Below, piece after piece: positions 24,498-32,939 of a stretch of DNA of 64,000 nt. Every line of letters begins with the position of its first letter. Within the stretch, counting starts at the first letter, position 1. Location: assembly GCF_049537155.1 (NCBI RefSeq), contig NZ_JBMVQZ010000004.1, positions 283,798 to 347,797 on the forward strand, in the 5' to 3' direction. The stretch is from Limisphaera sp049537155 (lineage in GTDB: Bacteria > Verrucomicrobiota > Verrucomicrobiia > Limisphaerales > Limisphaeraceae). A program made the translations under genes and the position numbers. Below the pieces are notes generated by a model. The model saw only the letters and a list, made by a program, of their open reading frames with translations. It did no database searches and was not told the origin of the DNA.

Positions 24498-25811
24498 TCA
24501 GATGACGAAATCTGTGTACTCGAGTTTGGCCGGTTCGAGCGGGGGGCGGAGCATGCCGGCGGCCACGGTGGCGTTGGTGCCGGGCTCGATGAGGATGAAC
24601 GAACCGGTCATGCGGTTGGTGTGATAGCCGTCGTAGATGAGGGGCCGGGAGGTGCGGATCCGGACTTCGCCGATGTCGTTGAGCTGAAGTTCGGCCGGCG
24701 CGGGCTGGGGTTCGAAGGTGGCGATGTCCAGGCGGTGCTCGATGGAACTGACAACGGCTTGAACGGTCTGGGTGGTGTGTTTCAGGAGGAACTTGCGTCC
24801 CGGCACGAGTGGTTTGGTGTGCATCCAGCAGATGCGGGCGAGCACGTCCGTGTTCATACCCGGGAGTTGATCGGGATCCACGATCATGTCGCCGCGGCTG
24901 ATGTCCAAGTCGTGTTCAAGGACCAGCGTGATGCTCTGTGGGCAGAAGGCTTCGGGTTCGATGCCCTCGGGTGTCCAGATCTCGCGTACGGTGGTCTTCC
25001 AGCCGGAGGGCAGGACGAGCACCTGTTGGCCGACCCGGACGATTCCGCCGGCCAGTTGACCGCTGAAACCGCGGAAGTCGTGGAGTTTGGGGTCGGTGGG
25101 CCGGTGCGGCCGGTTGATCCACTGCACGGGGAAGCGCAGCTGGGTGAGGTTCCAATCGCTGGCGATGTGGACGGTTTCCAGATGCCGGAGCAGTGTGGGG
25201 CCTTCGTACCAGGGTGTGTTCCGGGACGGGTCCACCACATTGTCGCCGTGCAGGGCGCTGATGGGGATGAACTTGACGTCCCGGAAGGCGTCGAGCTTGG
25301 GGAGGAACGCCTCGATTTCGGCGCGGATTTCGAGGAAGCGCGCCTCGCTCCAGTCCACCAGATCCATCTTGTTGACGGCAAAAACGATGTGCGGAATGCC
25401 GAGCAGGGCGGCGATGCAGGCGTGCCGGCGGGTTTGTTCGGTGACGCCCTGGCGGGCGTCCACCAGCACGACCGAGAGGTTGGCTGTGGAGGCGCCGGTG
25501 ACCATGTTGCGGGTGTACTGGACGTGGCCGGGGGTGTCGGCGACGATGAACCGGCGGCGCGGGGTGGCGAAGTATCGGTAGGCCACGTCAATGGTGATGC
25601 CCTGTTCGCGCTCGGCGCGCAGGCCGTCGGTGATGTTGGCCAGGTTGATCTGCCCGCCGCCGGTCAGGTCGGCTGACCGCTGGAGCGCCTCCAGCTGGTC
25701 TTCCATCAGGCTTTTGGAATCGTACAGCAGGCGGCCGATGAGGGTGGACTTGCCGTCGTCCACGCTGCCGCAGGTGTTGAACCGCAGGATTTCAATGGAA
25801 GGGGTGGTCAT
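24498..25811 (-). CDS. cysN: Sulfate adenylyltransferase large (GTPase) subunit CysN
   Basis: With CysD it forms ATP sulfurylase, making adenylyl sulfate (APS); GTP hydrolysis drives the reaction. The 437-residue protein starts with a translation-factor-type GTPase: GSVDDGKST (P-loop), DTPGHVQYTRNM, and NKMDLVDW. Two beta-barrel domains follow, with SGQLAGGIVRVGQQVLVLPSG in the first. There is no fused APS kinase domain at the C-terminus, unlike the NodQ-type proteins. It is the last gene of the cys operon, 29 bases after cysD. Confidence 0.95.
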   Translation of the reverse strand: MTTPSIEILRFNTCGSVDDGKSTLIGRLLYDSKSLMEDQLEALQRSADLTGGGQINLANITDGLRAEREQGITIDVAYRYFATPRRRFIVADTPGHVQYTRNMVTGASTANLSVVLVDARQGVTEQTRRHACIAALLGIPHIVFAVNKMDLVDWSEARFLEIRAEIEAFLPKLDAFRDVKFIPISALHGDNVVDPSRNTPWYEGPTLLRHLETVHIASDWNLTQLRFPVQWINRPHRPTDPKLHDFRGFSGQLAGGIVRVGQQVLVLPSGWKTTVREIWTPEGIEPEAFCPQSITLVLEHDLDISRGDMIVDPDQLPGMNTDVLARICWMHTKPLVPGRKFLLKHTTQTVQAVVSSIEHRLDIATFEPQPAPAELQLNDIGEVRIRTSRPLIYDGYHTNRMTGSFILIEPGTNATVAAGMLRPPLEPAKLEYTDFVI

Positions 25812-25840
25812 GGGTGTGCAAGGTCCGACGGTAAGCGGGA

Positions 25841-26746
25841 TCAGAAATAGCCGAGCCGTTTGCGGTCTTCCATGGCGGCTTCGCCGGTGCGGTCGTCGGC
25901 ACGGGCGCCGCGCTCGGTGACCCGGGCTGCAGCCACCTCGGCAATGATGTCGTCAATGCTGTCGGCGGGGCTTTCGATCATGCCGGTGCTGATGATGTCG
26001 CCGATGGTGCGGACGCGGACGCGCAGTTCCCGGACCTCCTCGCCGGGTCGGGGCGGGAGGATGTCGTTGACGGCCAGCCATTGTCCCTGGCGCCGGACGC
26101 AAAGCCGGTTGTGACTGAAGTAGATACTGGGCACTTCGAGCTTCTCCTTGCGGATGTACTCCCAGACGTCCAGCTCCGTCCAGTTGGACAGGGGGAAGAC
26201 GCGCATGTGCTCCCCGGGATTGACGCGTGTGTTGTAGAGGTTCCAGACCTCGGGCCGCTGGTTGCGCGGATCCCACTGGCCGAAGGCGTCGCGGAAACTG
26301 AAGAAGCGTTCCTTGGCACGCGCCTTTTCCTCGTCGCGCCGGGCGCCGCCCACGCAGGCGTCGAATTGGAATTCCTCGATGGCGGCCAGGAGGGTGGGAA
26401 TTTGCAGGCGGTTGCGACTGATCTCGCCGGGGGCGGGTGTGGCGATGCCCCTGGCGATGGCGTCCTCGACCTTGCGCACGATGAGGCGTGCGCCCAGTTC
26501 GCGTGCCCGGCGGTCGCGAAACTCGTTGAGCTCGGGGAAGTGATGGCCGGTGTCGATGTTCAGCAGCGGCATGGGGATCGGCGAGGGGCGGAACGCCTTT
26601 TCCGCCAACCGGAGCAGGCAGATCGAGTCCTTGCCGCCGGAAAACAGGATGCACGGCCGTTCGAATTCGGCCGCGACCTCGCGCAGCACGTGGATGGCTT
26701 CGCTTTCCAGGTACTGGAGATGATCCAGTTGATAGGAGCTTCTCAT
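25841..26746 (-). CDS. cysD: Sulfate adenylyltransferase small subunit CysD
   Basis: Catalytic subunit of ATP sulfurylase. It has 301 residues, the usual length. The PP-loop ATP-binding motif is FSGGKDSICLL near residue 34. Further family stretches are LLNIDTGHHFPELNEFRDRRA, CVGGARRDEEKARAKERFFSFRD, VFPLSNWTELDVWEYI and the C-terminal DRTGEAAMEDRKRLGYF. It is placed between cysH and cysN in the same direction, with 54 and 29 base gaps. Confidence 0.96.
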   Translation of the reverse strand: MRSSYQLDHLQYLESEAIHVLREVAAEFERPCILFSGGKDSICLLRLAEKAFRPSPIPMPLLNIDTGHHFPELNEFRDRRARELGARLIVRKVEDAIARGIATPAPGEISRNRLQIPTLLAAIEEFQFDACVGGARRDEEKARAKERFFSFRDAFGQWDPRNQRPEVWNLYNTRVNPGEHMRVFPLSNWTELDVWEYIRKEKLEVPSIYFSHNRLCVRRQGQWLAVNDILPPRPGEEVRELRVRVRTIGDIISTGMIESPADSIDDIIAEVAAARVTERGARADDRTGEAAMEDRKRLGYF

Positions 26747-26800
26747 GCGGATGAACGGAAACGGAGCATGCCCGGGAACCGCCCGCGGGGTGGCCGGCGC

Positions 26801-27457
26801 TCAGGGGCGCAGGACCTGGGTCACCCAGCGGGCGTGCAGGCCGCACTCGCGTTTTTCATCGGCCTTGGCCGGGTCGAAGTAGTCCCATTCGTTGGGAAGG
26901 TTGTGTTGTTGGAGATAGGCCTCCATGTCGGCGTCGGTCCAGTGAAAGACCGGGCTGACCTTGAGGACCTGAAAGTTTTCGTCCCACAGGACGACGTCGA
27001 GGGTGGCGCGGTGGGGGTTCTGGACCTTGCGCAGCGCGGTCAGCCAGACTTTGGGGGCCAGTTCGCGCATGCCGCGCTGGAACGGTTCCAGTTTCATGAT
27101 GGCGCTGAACCGGCGGAGTCCCTCCTCGTCGTCCGGGCGCGGCGGCGGGCCGTGCACGGCTTCGTAATGTGCCACGGACATCCGGGGATGGTAGATCTTC
27201 AAATTGAGCCCGAGCTGCTGCCGCAATTGCTCGGCATGGCGGTAGGTCGCCGGCCGGTTGTAGCCGTGATCCACCCAGAGCACGGGGATGTCGGGCTGTT
27301 CCTGCACGCACAGGTGCAACAGGACGGCCTCGTAAGGGCGGAAGTTGGTGGAGACGACGGCGCGTCCCCCGGCCTGGCTGATGGCCCAACGGACGATGTC
27401 CCGGGGATGGCGCTCCCGGAGTTCGGCGTTCCACTGCTGCAGGGTCTCGGTGTTCAT
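26801..27457 (-). CDS. cysH: Phosphoadenylyl-sulfate reductase CysH (PAPS type)
   Basis: Reduces PAPS to sulfite using thioredoxin. The 218-residue protein has the adenylyl sulfate-binding fold (VSTNFRPYEAVLLHL, WVDHGYNRPATYRHAEQL) and a C-terminal redox cysteine in ECGLH. The extra CC...CxxC cysteines that hold an iron-sulfur cluster in APS reductases are absent, so PAPS rather than APS is predicted as substrate. That requires an APS kinase, which is not in the window. The stop codon region overlaps cysI by 4 bases. Confidence 0.9.
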   Translation of the reverse strand: MNTETLQQWNAELRERHPRDIVRWAISQAGGRAVVSTNFRPYEAVLLHLCVQEQPDIPVLWVDHGYNRPATYRHAEQLRQQLGLNLKIYHPRMSVAHYEAVHGPPPRPDDEEGLRRFSAIMKLEPFQRGMRELAPKVWLTALRKVQNPHRATLDVVLWDENFQVLKVSPVFHWTDADMEAYLQQHNLPNEWDYFDPAKADEKRECGLHARWVTQVLRP

Positions 27458-29166
27458 GCGAGGGCAGGGACGGTCTGGATTTCCGGCCAGAGCACGCGCA
27501 CGGCCCAGTCACCGAATCGTTCCCCGGTTGTACGTTCCCGGGCGTATCGCTCCAAAAGGGCCCGAAGCTCTCCCTCCAGTTCGGGCTCCTTGACGGTATC
27601 CTTCCACAACCGGTTGAGCCGGGTGCCGGCCACGTCGCCACCCACCCACAACTGGTAACGACCGGGTGCCTTCCCGACCAGGCCGATCTCGGCCATGTAC
27701 GGCCGGGCGCAACCGTTGGGGCAACCGGTGATGCGCACGATGATCTCCTGATCCTGCAGGCCGAGTTCGGCGGCGATGCGCTCGAGCCGGTCGAGCACAC
27801 TTGGCAGGAGCCGTTCGGACTCGGCCAGCGCCAGGCCGCAGGTGGGCAGGGCCGGGCAGGAGAGTGCGGCGGCGCGGATGACGGTGGTTTGCCGGTCGGT
27901 GCGGACGCCGTGTTCGCGCAGGAGCGAATCAATTGCGTTGCGGGCCGGCTCGGGGACGTTCGCCAGGATGACGTTCTGGTTCGGGGTGAGCCGGAACTCG
28001 AGGTCCGGCCAGCGATCGGCGATCTGGCGCAGTGCGGTCTTGAGCCGCAGTTGCGGGGTGTCCTTGACCCGGCCGGACTCCACGAACACGGTGAAGAACC
28101 AGCGCCCGTCCACCTGCCGGTGCCAGCCCAACAGATCGCCGGTCGTGGTGAAGTGGAAGGGGCGGGCCGGTTCCAGTGCGAATCCCGCGCGTTTCTCGAC
28201 CTCGGCCCGCGTCCAGTCCACGCCGCGCTCCGCCACCACGTACTTCAGCCGGGCGTGCTTGCGGTTGGTCCGATCGCCAAAGTCGCGGTGGATGGTCAAC
28301 ACGGCCCTGGCCACGTCGATGACCTTCTCGCGCGGGAGAAAGCCGAGGACATCGGCCAGGCGCGGGTAGGTTTGCGCGTTGCCGTGACTCCGGCCCATGC
28401 CGCCGCCGACGGCCAGGTTGTAACCCACCAGACGACCGCCTTCCACGATGGCAATGAAGCCCAGGTCGTTGGTGAGGATGTCGATGTCGTTGACGGGCGG
28501 GATGACAAAGGCCGTCTTGAATTTCCTGGGGAGGTATCCCTTGCCGTACAAGGGGTCCTCGAAGTCGCGGTGGGCCGGATCCTCCAGCTGGAGTTGGACA
28601 CCTTCGATCCAGATGGCGTGGTAGGCCGGCGTACGCGGCTTGAGCGCCTCGGCCACGCGTTTGCAGTCATCGAACACCTCGGCCCGGGCCGGTGTGTAGG
28701 CCGGCGTGGGCGGGGCCATGACATTGCGGTTGACGTCGCCGCAGGCCGCCAGGGTGGAGAGCAGGCACTCGTTGATGCCGTGGATCAGGGGGCGCAAACC
28801 CGGCTTGAGCACGCCGTGGAATTGGATGCTCTGCCGCGTGGTGATGCGGAGCGTGTTGTTGCCGTGGCGGGTCGAAAGCTCGTCGAACACGGCCCATTGG
28901 CGGGCGGTCATCACGCCGCCGGGGATCCGCCCCCGCACCATGAAGATCCATTTCTTGCCGGTCTTGCGCAGGTCGCGGTCGTCCTGCTGATAGACGCCGT
29001 GGAACTTGAGGAACTCGTAGTCGTCGTCGGTGAAATGGTCGGTCGAAGGGTCGGCCCACGTGGCGAAGATGTTGCCCGCCAGCGTGGGGCAGCCGGTCTT
29101 CAGGGCTTCGTTGCGCGTCAGGCCGTTCTCGGTTTTTGTCGCATTCATCGTACGGGCTGTCGTCAT
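27454..29166 (-). CDS. cysI: Sulfite reductase hemoprotein CysI
   Basis: Reduces sulfite to sulfide with six electrons, using siroheme coupled to a 4Fe-4S cluster. The 570-residue protein has the duplicated nitrite/sulfite reductase architecture. The substrate arginines lie in RITTRQSIQFHGV near residue 105. The cluster cysteines are CPALPTC and, about 35-40 residues further on, CPNGC (ITGCPNGCARPYMAEIGLVGKAPGRYQLWVGG), fitting the C-X5-C...C-X3-C pattern. Its electron donor (CysJ flavoprotein or ferredoxin) is not encoded here. It overlaps cysH and cysK by 4 bases on each side, so translation is coupled. Confidence 0.95.
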   Translation of the reverse strand: MTTARTMNATKTENGLTRNEALKTGCPTLAGNIFATWADPSTDHFTDDDYEFLKFHGVYQQDDRDLRKTGKKWIFMVRGRIPGGVMTARQWAVFDELSTRHGNNTLRITTRQSIQFHGVLKPGLRPLIHGINECLLSTLAACGDVNRNVMAPPTPAYTPARAEVFDDCKRVAEALKPRTPAYHAIWIEGVQLQLEDPAHRDFEDPLYGKGYLPRKFKTAFVIPPVNDIDILTNDLGFIAIVEGGRLVGYNLAVGGGMGRSHGNAQTYPRLADVLGFLPREKVIDVARAVLTIHRDFGDRTNRKHARLKYVVAERGVDWTRAEVEKRAGFALEPARPFHFTTTGDLLGWHRQVDGRWFFTVFVESGRVKDTPQLRLKTALRQIADRWPDLEFRLTPNQNVILANVPEPARNAIDSLLREHGVRTDRQTTVIRAAALSCPALPTCGLALAESERLLPSVLDRLERIAAELGLQDQEIIVRITGCPNGCARPYMAEIGLVGKAPGRYQLWVGGDVAGTRLNRLWKDTVKEPELEGELRALLERYARERTTGERFGDWAVRVLWPEIQTVPALA

Positions 29167-30125
29167 GCCTGCACCTGGCGGCGGGCTTCGTCCGCCAGGG
29201 GCGTGCTGAGATAGCGTTCACCCGTGCTGGGCGCCACGGTCACGATCAGTTTCCCCTTGTTTTCGGGCCGTTTGGCCACCTGCAGGGCCGCCCAGACATT
29301 GGCCCCGCTGGAGATGCCGGCCAAAATGCCCTCCTCCAAGGCCAGCCGGCGCGCCATGGCGAAGGCGTCCTCGTTGCTGACCGTGATGACCTCGTCAAGG
29401 ATCTGCAGGTTCAGGACCTTGGGGACGAATCCGGCGCCGGTGCCCTGGATCTTGTGCGGGCCGGGCTTGATCGGTTCGCCCCGCAGGGTCTGTGTGATGA
29501 CGGGTGAATCCTTGGGCTCGACGGCGATGACCTTGAAATCCTTTTTGCGGGATTTGATGACCTCGCCCACCCCGGTGATGGTGCCGCCGGTTCCCACGGC
29601 CGCCACGAAGATGTCAATCTTGCCGTTCGTGTCGGCCCAGATCTCCTCGGCCGTCGTGCGCCGGTGGATCTCCGGGTTGGCCGGGTTTTCAAACTGCTGG
29701 GGGATCCAGGAGGGTTGAATGTCCCGATGCAGCTCCTCGGCCTTGCGAATGGCGCCGCGCATCCCTTCGGGCCCCGGAGTCAGCACCAGTTTGGCGCCCA
29801 GCATGGCCAGCAGGGTGCGGCGCTCCAGGCTCATGGTTTCGGGCATGGTCAGGATGAGCTTGTAGCCGCGTGCAGCCGCCACGAAGGCAAGCGCAATGCC
29901 CGTGTTCCCCGATGTGGGCTCGATGATCGTCGTTTCCGGGGTGAGGATCCCGTCCCGCTCCGCCGCTGCGATCATTGAATAGCCGATCCGGTCCTTCACG
30001 CTGCTGAGCGGGTTGAAGAACTCGCACTTGACGGCGATGGTGGCGTCCAGGCCGGCGGTGATGCGGTTGAGTTTGACCAGCGGCGTGCGGCCCACCGTGC
30101 TGACAATGTCGGGATGCAAGGGCAT
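29163..30125 (-). CDS. cysK: Cysteine synthase A (O-acetylserine sulfhydrylase)
   Basis: Pyridoxal-phosphate enzyme that joins sulfide to O-acetylserine, ending sulfate assimilation. Length 320 residues. The PLP lysine is in NPLSSVKDRIG, the carboxylate loop is PTSGNTGIALA, the phosphate loop is VGTGGTITGVG, and the C-terminal serine is in GISSGANVWAALQVA. Start ATG at 30125. It overlaps cysI by 4 bases and follows the DUF2061 gene by 39 bases. Confidence 0.96.
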   Translation of the reverse strand: MPLHPDIVSTVGRTPLVKLNRITAGLDATIAVKCEFFNPLSSVKDRIGYSMIAAAERDGILTPETTIIEPTSGNTGIALAFVAAARGYKLILTMPETMSLERRTLLAMLGAKLVLTPGPEGMRGAIRKAEELHRDIQPSWIPQQFENPANPEIHRRTTAEEIWADTNGKIDIFVAAVGTGGTITGVGEVIKSRKKDFKVIAVEPKDSPVITQTLRGEPIKPGPHKIQGTGAGFVPKVLNLQILDEVITVSNEDAFAMARRLALEEGILAGISSGANVWAALQVAKRPENKGKLIVTVAPSTGERYLSTPLADEARRQVQA

Positions 30126-30164
30126 CGTTGCTACCTCCGTTCTGTGATGTTGTTGTCCTGCGGC

Positions 30165-30392
30165 TCAAATGCTGTAGTCCTCCTGCGCCTTCACGCGCCC
30201 GAAGGAGATCCGATTCCAAATTCGCTCATGCAAATAGTAAAGCATGATTTTCGTGAACAACTCGATCAGCCCGATCGAGACGGCCATTTTGATTTTTCCG
30301 GTGACCAGAAACGACACGAAGATCGTGTCCAGCGTACCGGTGATCCGCCACGAGACGGCCTTGACCAGGCTGCGATACGGTTTTTCGACCAC
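30165..30392 (-). CDS. DUF2061 family small membrane protein
   Basis: A 75-residue protein with two membrane helices (about 12-30 and 36-55; SWRITGTLDTIFVSFLVTGKIKMAVSIGLIELFTKIMLYYLHERIWN). This matches the DUF2061 family, which is often found beside cysN/cysD sulfate assimilation genes. The function is unknown; a role in sulfate or electron handling is guessed only from context. Translation starts at GTG 30392 with a good GGGAGG site 5 bases upstream. It is the first gene of the operon. Confidence 0.85.
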   Translation of the reverse strand: MVEKPYRSLVKAVSWRITGTLDTIFVSFLVTGKIKMAVSIGLIELFTKIMLYYLHERIWNRISFGRVKAQEDYSI

Positions 30393-30607
30393 GGCGCCTC
30401 CCTTTCATCTTCCCGGTTGCTCAGCCAGTCCGCATGCGCAGTGGCAGCCTGACGGCCCCGTGCCCGGCCCGTGGTCTGTGCTTGCAAACCGTGGCCCGAC
30501 CGGCGGCTCGGGCAATCGGGTTCCGTTCCCGGATGGTGATTTTCCGCACCCTTGCGGGACGGCCCTGTGACGGTCGTGGCTGCTGTCCACCCGCACATGA
30601 CACCGCC

Positions 30608-30635
30608 ACATTAGACAAAAAAGTCACTTTGTCAA
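30608..30635 (-). promoter_or_regulatory. Sigma-70-type promoter of the cys operon
   Basis: On the minus strand, TTGACA (30635-30630) is a perfect -35 box and TAATGT (30613-30608) is a 4/6 -10 box, with a 16-base spacer. It lies in an AT-rich island (30610-30665) that stands out from the surrounding 65-70% GC. The predicted start near 30600 leaves a leader of about 200 bases before the DUF2061 GTG. Partly repeated TTTGTC/GACAAA blocks around the -35 could be an operator. Confidence 0.6.
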
Positions 30636-30860
30636 TAGACTTTGTGTATTTTTTGTTCGTGCGTGCCGGTAAGTATGCAAGTTGCTGATTGTCGGTGATG
30701 CGCGATTCGATGGGCCGGGAAGGGCTGGGTATGCGTCCAGCTTGACGGGGTGGATTGCATCAACGGAAGGGCTCGCCGGAGAAGCGAGACCTTGTATGGC
30801 GGGCTGGTGTGGAGGCGCTCCACCGTTGCGGGCCGCAGCGGAGGGGCTATCCTGATTTGC

Positions 30861-32013
30861 ATGTTTGAGACGATTGAGACCCAACTGGCTGCGGCGGCTG
30901 ACAAGCTGAACTACCTGCGGAGGTTTCTTTGACGTGCCCGGTGCGCAGCGTCGTCTGGGGGAGATCGAGGCCCAAATGGCGGGGGAGAACTTCTGGGCCA
31001 ACCGGGAGCAGGCGCAGAAGCTCATCGAGGAGGCCAACCGCCTGCGTTCGCGCGTGGAGCCGCTGCTGAAGGCGGAGAAGCAGTTGGAAGACCTGCGCGT
31101 GATGGTGGAACTGGGCAAGGCGGAACCGCCCTCGACCCAGCCTGCCCTGTTGGAGGATCTGGCCGCGGACACCGACCGGTTTCTGAAGGAGCTGGAGCGG
31201 CTGGAGTTGAAGGTTTTGTTGAACGGGCCGCACGACCACCGCAACTGCATCATGAGCATCAACGCGGGTGCCGGCGGCACGGAGTCGTGCGACTGGGCGG
31301 CCATGTTGTTGCGGATGTACCAGCGTTGGGCCGAATCGCGCGGGTGGGAGGTGGAGATCGAGGACATCCTCCCGGGCGAAGCGGCGGGGATCAAACACGC
31401 CACGCTGACCATCCGCGGCGAAAACGCCTACGGCTTTTGCAAGGCCGAGCGCGGGGTGCACCGGCTGGTGCGGATCTCACCGTTCGATGCCAACAAGCGG
31501 CGGCACACGAGCTTTGCCAGTGTGGACGTGATCGCCGAGATCGAGGATCCCGGCGAGATCGAGATCAACCCCGCGGATCTGAAGATTGACTTCTACCGTT
31601 CCGGCGGAAAGGGCGGTCAGAACGTCAACAAGGTGGAGACGGCGGTCCGCATTACGCACATTCCCACCGGGATCGTGGTGGCGTCGCAGAGTCAACGCTC
31701 GCAGCATCAGAATCGTGCCACGGCCATGAAGCTTTTGATTTCGAAGCTGATGGCGTGGCGCGAGGACCAGCAGCGAGCCGAGATGGAGCGTTTCTACGGC
31801 GAGAAGGGCAGCATCAGTTGGGGCAACCAGATCCGCAGCTACGTTCTGCAACCGTATCGCATGGTGAAGGACCTGAGGACGGGCGTGCAGACGGGCGACA
31901 CCGACGCGGTGCTGGACGGGGACCTGGACATGTTCGTGAATGCCTGGCTCCGGGCGGGTTGTCCCACCAAGCGGCAGCAGGGCGTCAGGGACGAGGAGGA
32001 GGTGGAGGCATGA
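30861..32013 (+). CDS. prfB: Peptide chain release factor 2, made by programmed +1 frameshift
   Basis: RF2 ends translation at UGA and UAA. Translation begins at ATG 30861 (MFETIETQLAAAADKLNYLRRFL) and meets a UGA at 30930-30932. The ribosome must slip +1 to read GAC-GTG and continue (VPGAQRRLGEIEAQMAGENFW...). The fused product is about 383 residues. The stop-recognition tripeptide SPF (RISPFDANKRRHTSFASV) and the catalytic GGQ (SGGKGGQNVNKVE) are both present. Low RF2 favours the shift, giving autoregulation, as in most bacteria. The stop overlaps trpC by 4 bases, an unusual partner. Confidence 0.96.
30918..30933 (+). promoter_or_regulatory. prfB programmed frameshift site
   Basis: CGGAGG (30918-30923) acts as an internal Shine-Dalgarno three bases upstream of CTT-TGA-C (30927-30933). 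This matches the classical RF2 site AGGGGG-TAT-CTT-TGA-C. The downstream frame is open directly after the slip, while the zero frame ends here. Confidence 0.95.
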
Positions 32014-32846
32014 CCGCGCCGGCCGGGGCGGGTGACATCCTGGAGAGGATCGTGGCGCACAAGCGCGGGGAGATTGAGCGTCTGGGCCCGCGGGAGGTGA
32101 GCGTTGAGGAGCTGCGGGCCGCGGTGGATCGGCATGGGCCGCGGCGGGATTTCGCGGGTGCCTTGCGACGGGCCGCGGGCACGGAACCGGCCCTCATTGC
32201 GGAGGTGAAGAAGGCATCACCCTCGGCTGGGGTGATCCGGCCGGATTTCGACCCGGTCGGCATTGCGCGAACGTACGAGGCGGCGGGCGCCGCCTGCCTG
32301 TCGGTGCTGACGGACGAGGCGTTTTTTCAAGGGTCGCTGGATCACCTGCGGCGGATCCGTGCGGCGGTGGCGCTGCCGCTGCTGCGGAAGGATTTCATTC
32401 TGGACGAGCGCCAGCTGGTGGAATCGGTGGCGGCTGGGGCCGATGCGGTGCTGTTGATCGTGGCCATTCTTTCCCAGGAGCGGCTGCAGAGGTTGCACGA
32501 CCTGGCCGCCGGGGCGGGTCTGGCCGTACTGGTGGAGGTGCACGACGAAGCGGAGTTGGAACGGGCTCTGGCTGTGGGGGCGGACCTCATCGGCGTGAAT
32601 AACCGCGACCTGCGGACGTTCCGGGTGGACCTGTCCACCACGGAACGGGTGGCGCGTCGGCTGGCCGACTGGTCTGCCCGCACCGGGCGGCGACCGTTGC
32701 TGGTGGCCGAGAGCGGCATTCACACGCGCGCGGACGTGTGCAGGGTGCGGGCTGCCGGTGCGGATGCGATTTTGGTGGGGGAAAGCCTCATGCGCAGCGC
32801 GGACCTGGCCGCCCAGATTCGCCACCTGCTGGGTTCGGCAACCTGA
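32010..32846 (+). CDS. trpC: Indole-3-glycerol phosphate synthase
   Basis: Closes the indole ring in tryptophan synthesis (CdRP to indole-3-glycerol phosphate). The 278-residue TIM barrel has the family signatures LIAEVKKASPSAGVIRPDFDP (catalytic Lys), LSVLTDEAFFQGSLDHL, LPLLRKDFILDERQL (second catalytic Lys), LVEVHDEAELERAL and IGVNNRDLRTFRVD, then ESGI and ILVGESLM. It is translationally coupled to prfB through an ATGA overlap. No other trp genes are present. Confidence 0.95.
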   Translation: MTAPAGAGDILERIVAHKRGEIERLGPREVSVEELRAAVDRHGPRRDFAGALRRAAGTEPALIAEVKKASPSAGVIRPDFDPVGIARTYEAAGAACLSVLTDEAFFQGSLDHLRRIRAAVALPLLRKDFILDERQLVESVAAGADAVLLIVAILSQERLQRLHDLAAGAGLAVLVEVHDEAELERALAVGADLIGVNNRDLRTFRVDLSTTERVARRLADWSARTGRRPLLVAESGIHTRADVCRVRAAGADAILVGESLMRSADLAAQIRHLLGSAT

Positions 32847-32939
32847 AACAGGCTGGCCGGTACAGGCTTGCCGGGGCGGACAAGTCTCCGGTTGGGGTTC
32901 GATTTCCCTTGGTGCCGGTTGTGCCTGTTCGGGCGCTCT

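Noticed and set aside
30400..30470. SAM-I riboswitch-like fragments (GGACTGGC, GCAACCGG, AAGATGAAAG) in the cys leader
   Set aside because: The pieces are in the wrong order and too close together for a SAM-I aptamer; the last part is simply the Shine-Dalgarno region of the DUF2061 gene.
32895..32908. tRNA T-loop-like GGGTTCGATTTCCC after trpC
   Set aside because: No acceptor stem, anticodon arm or D arm could be placed around it on either strand.
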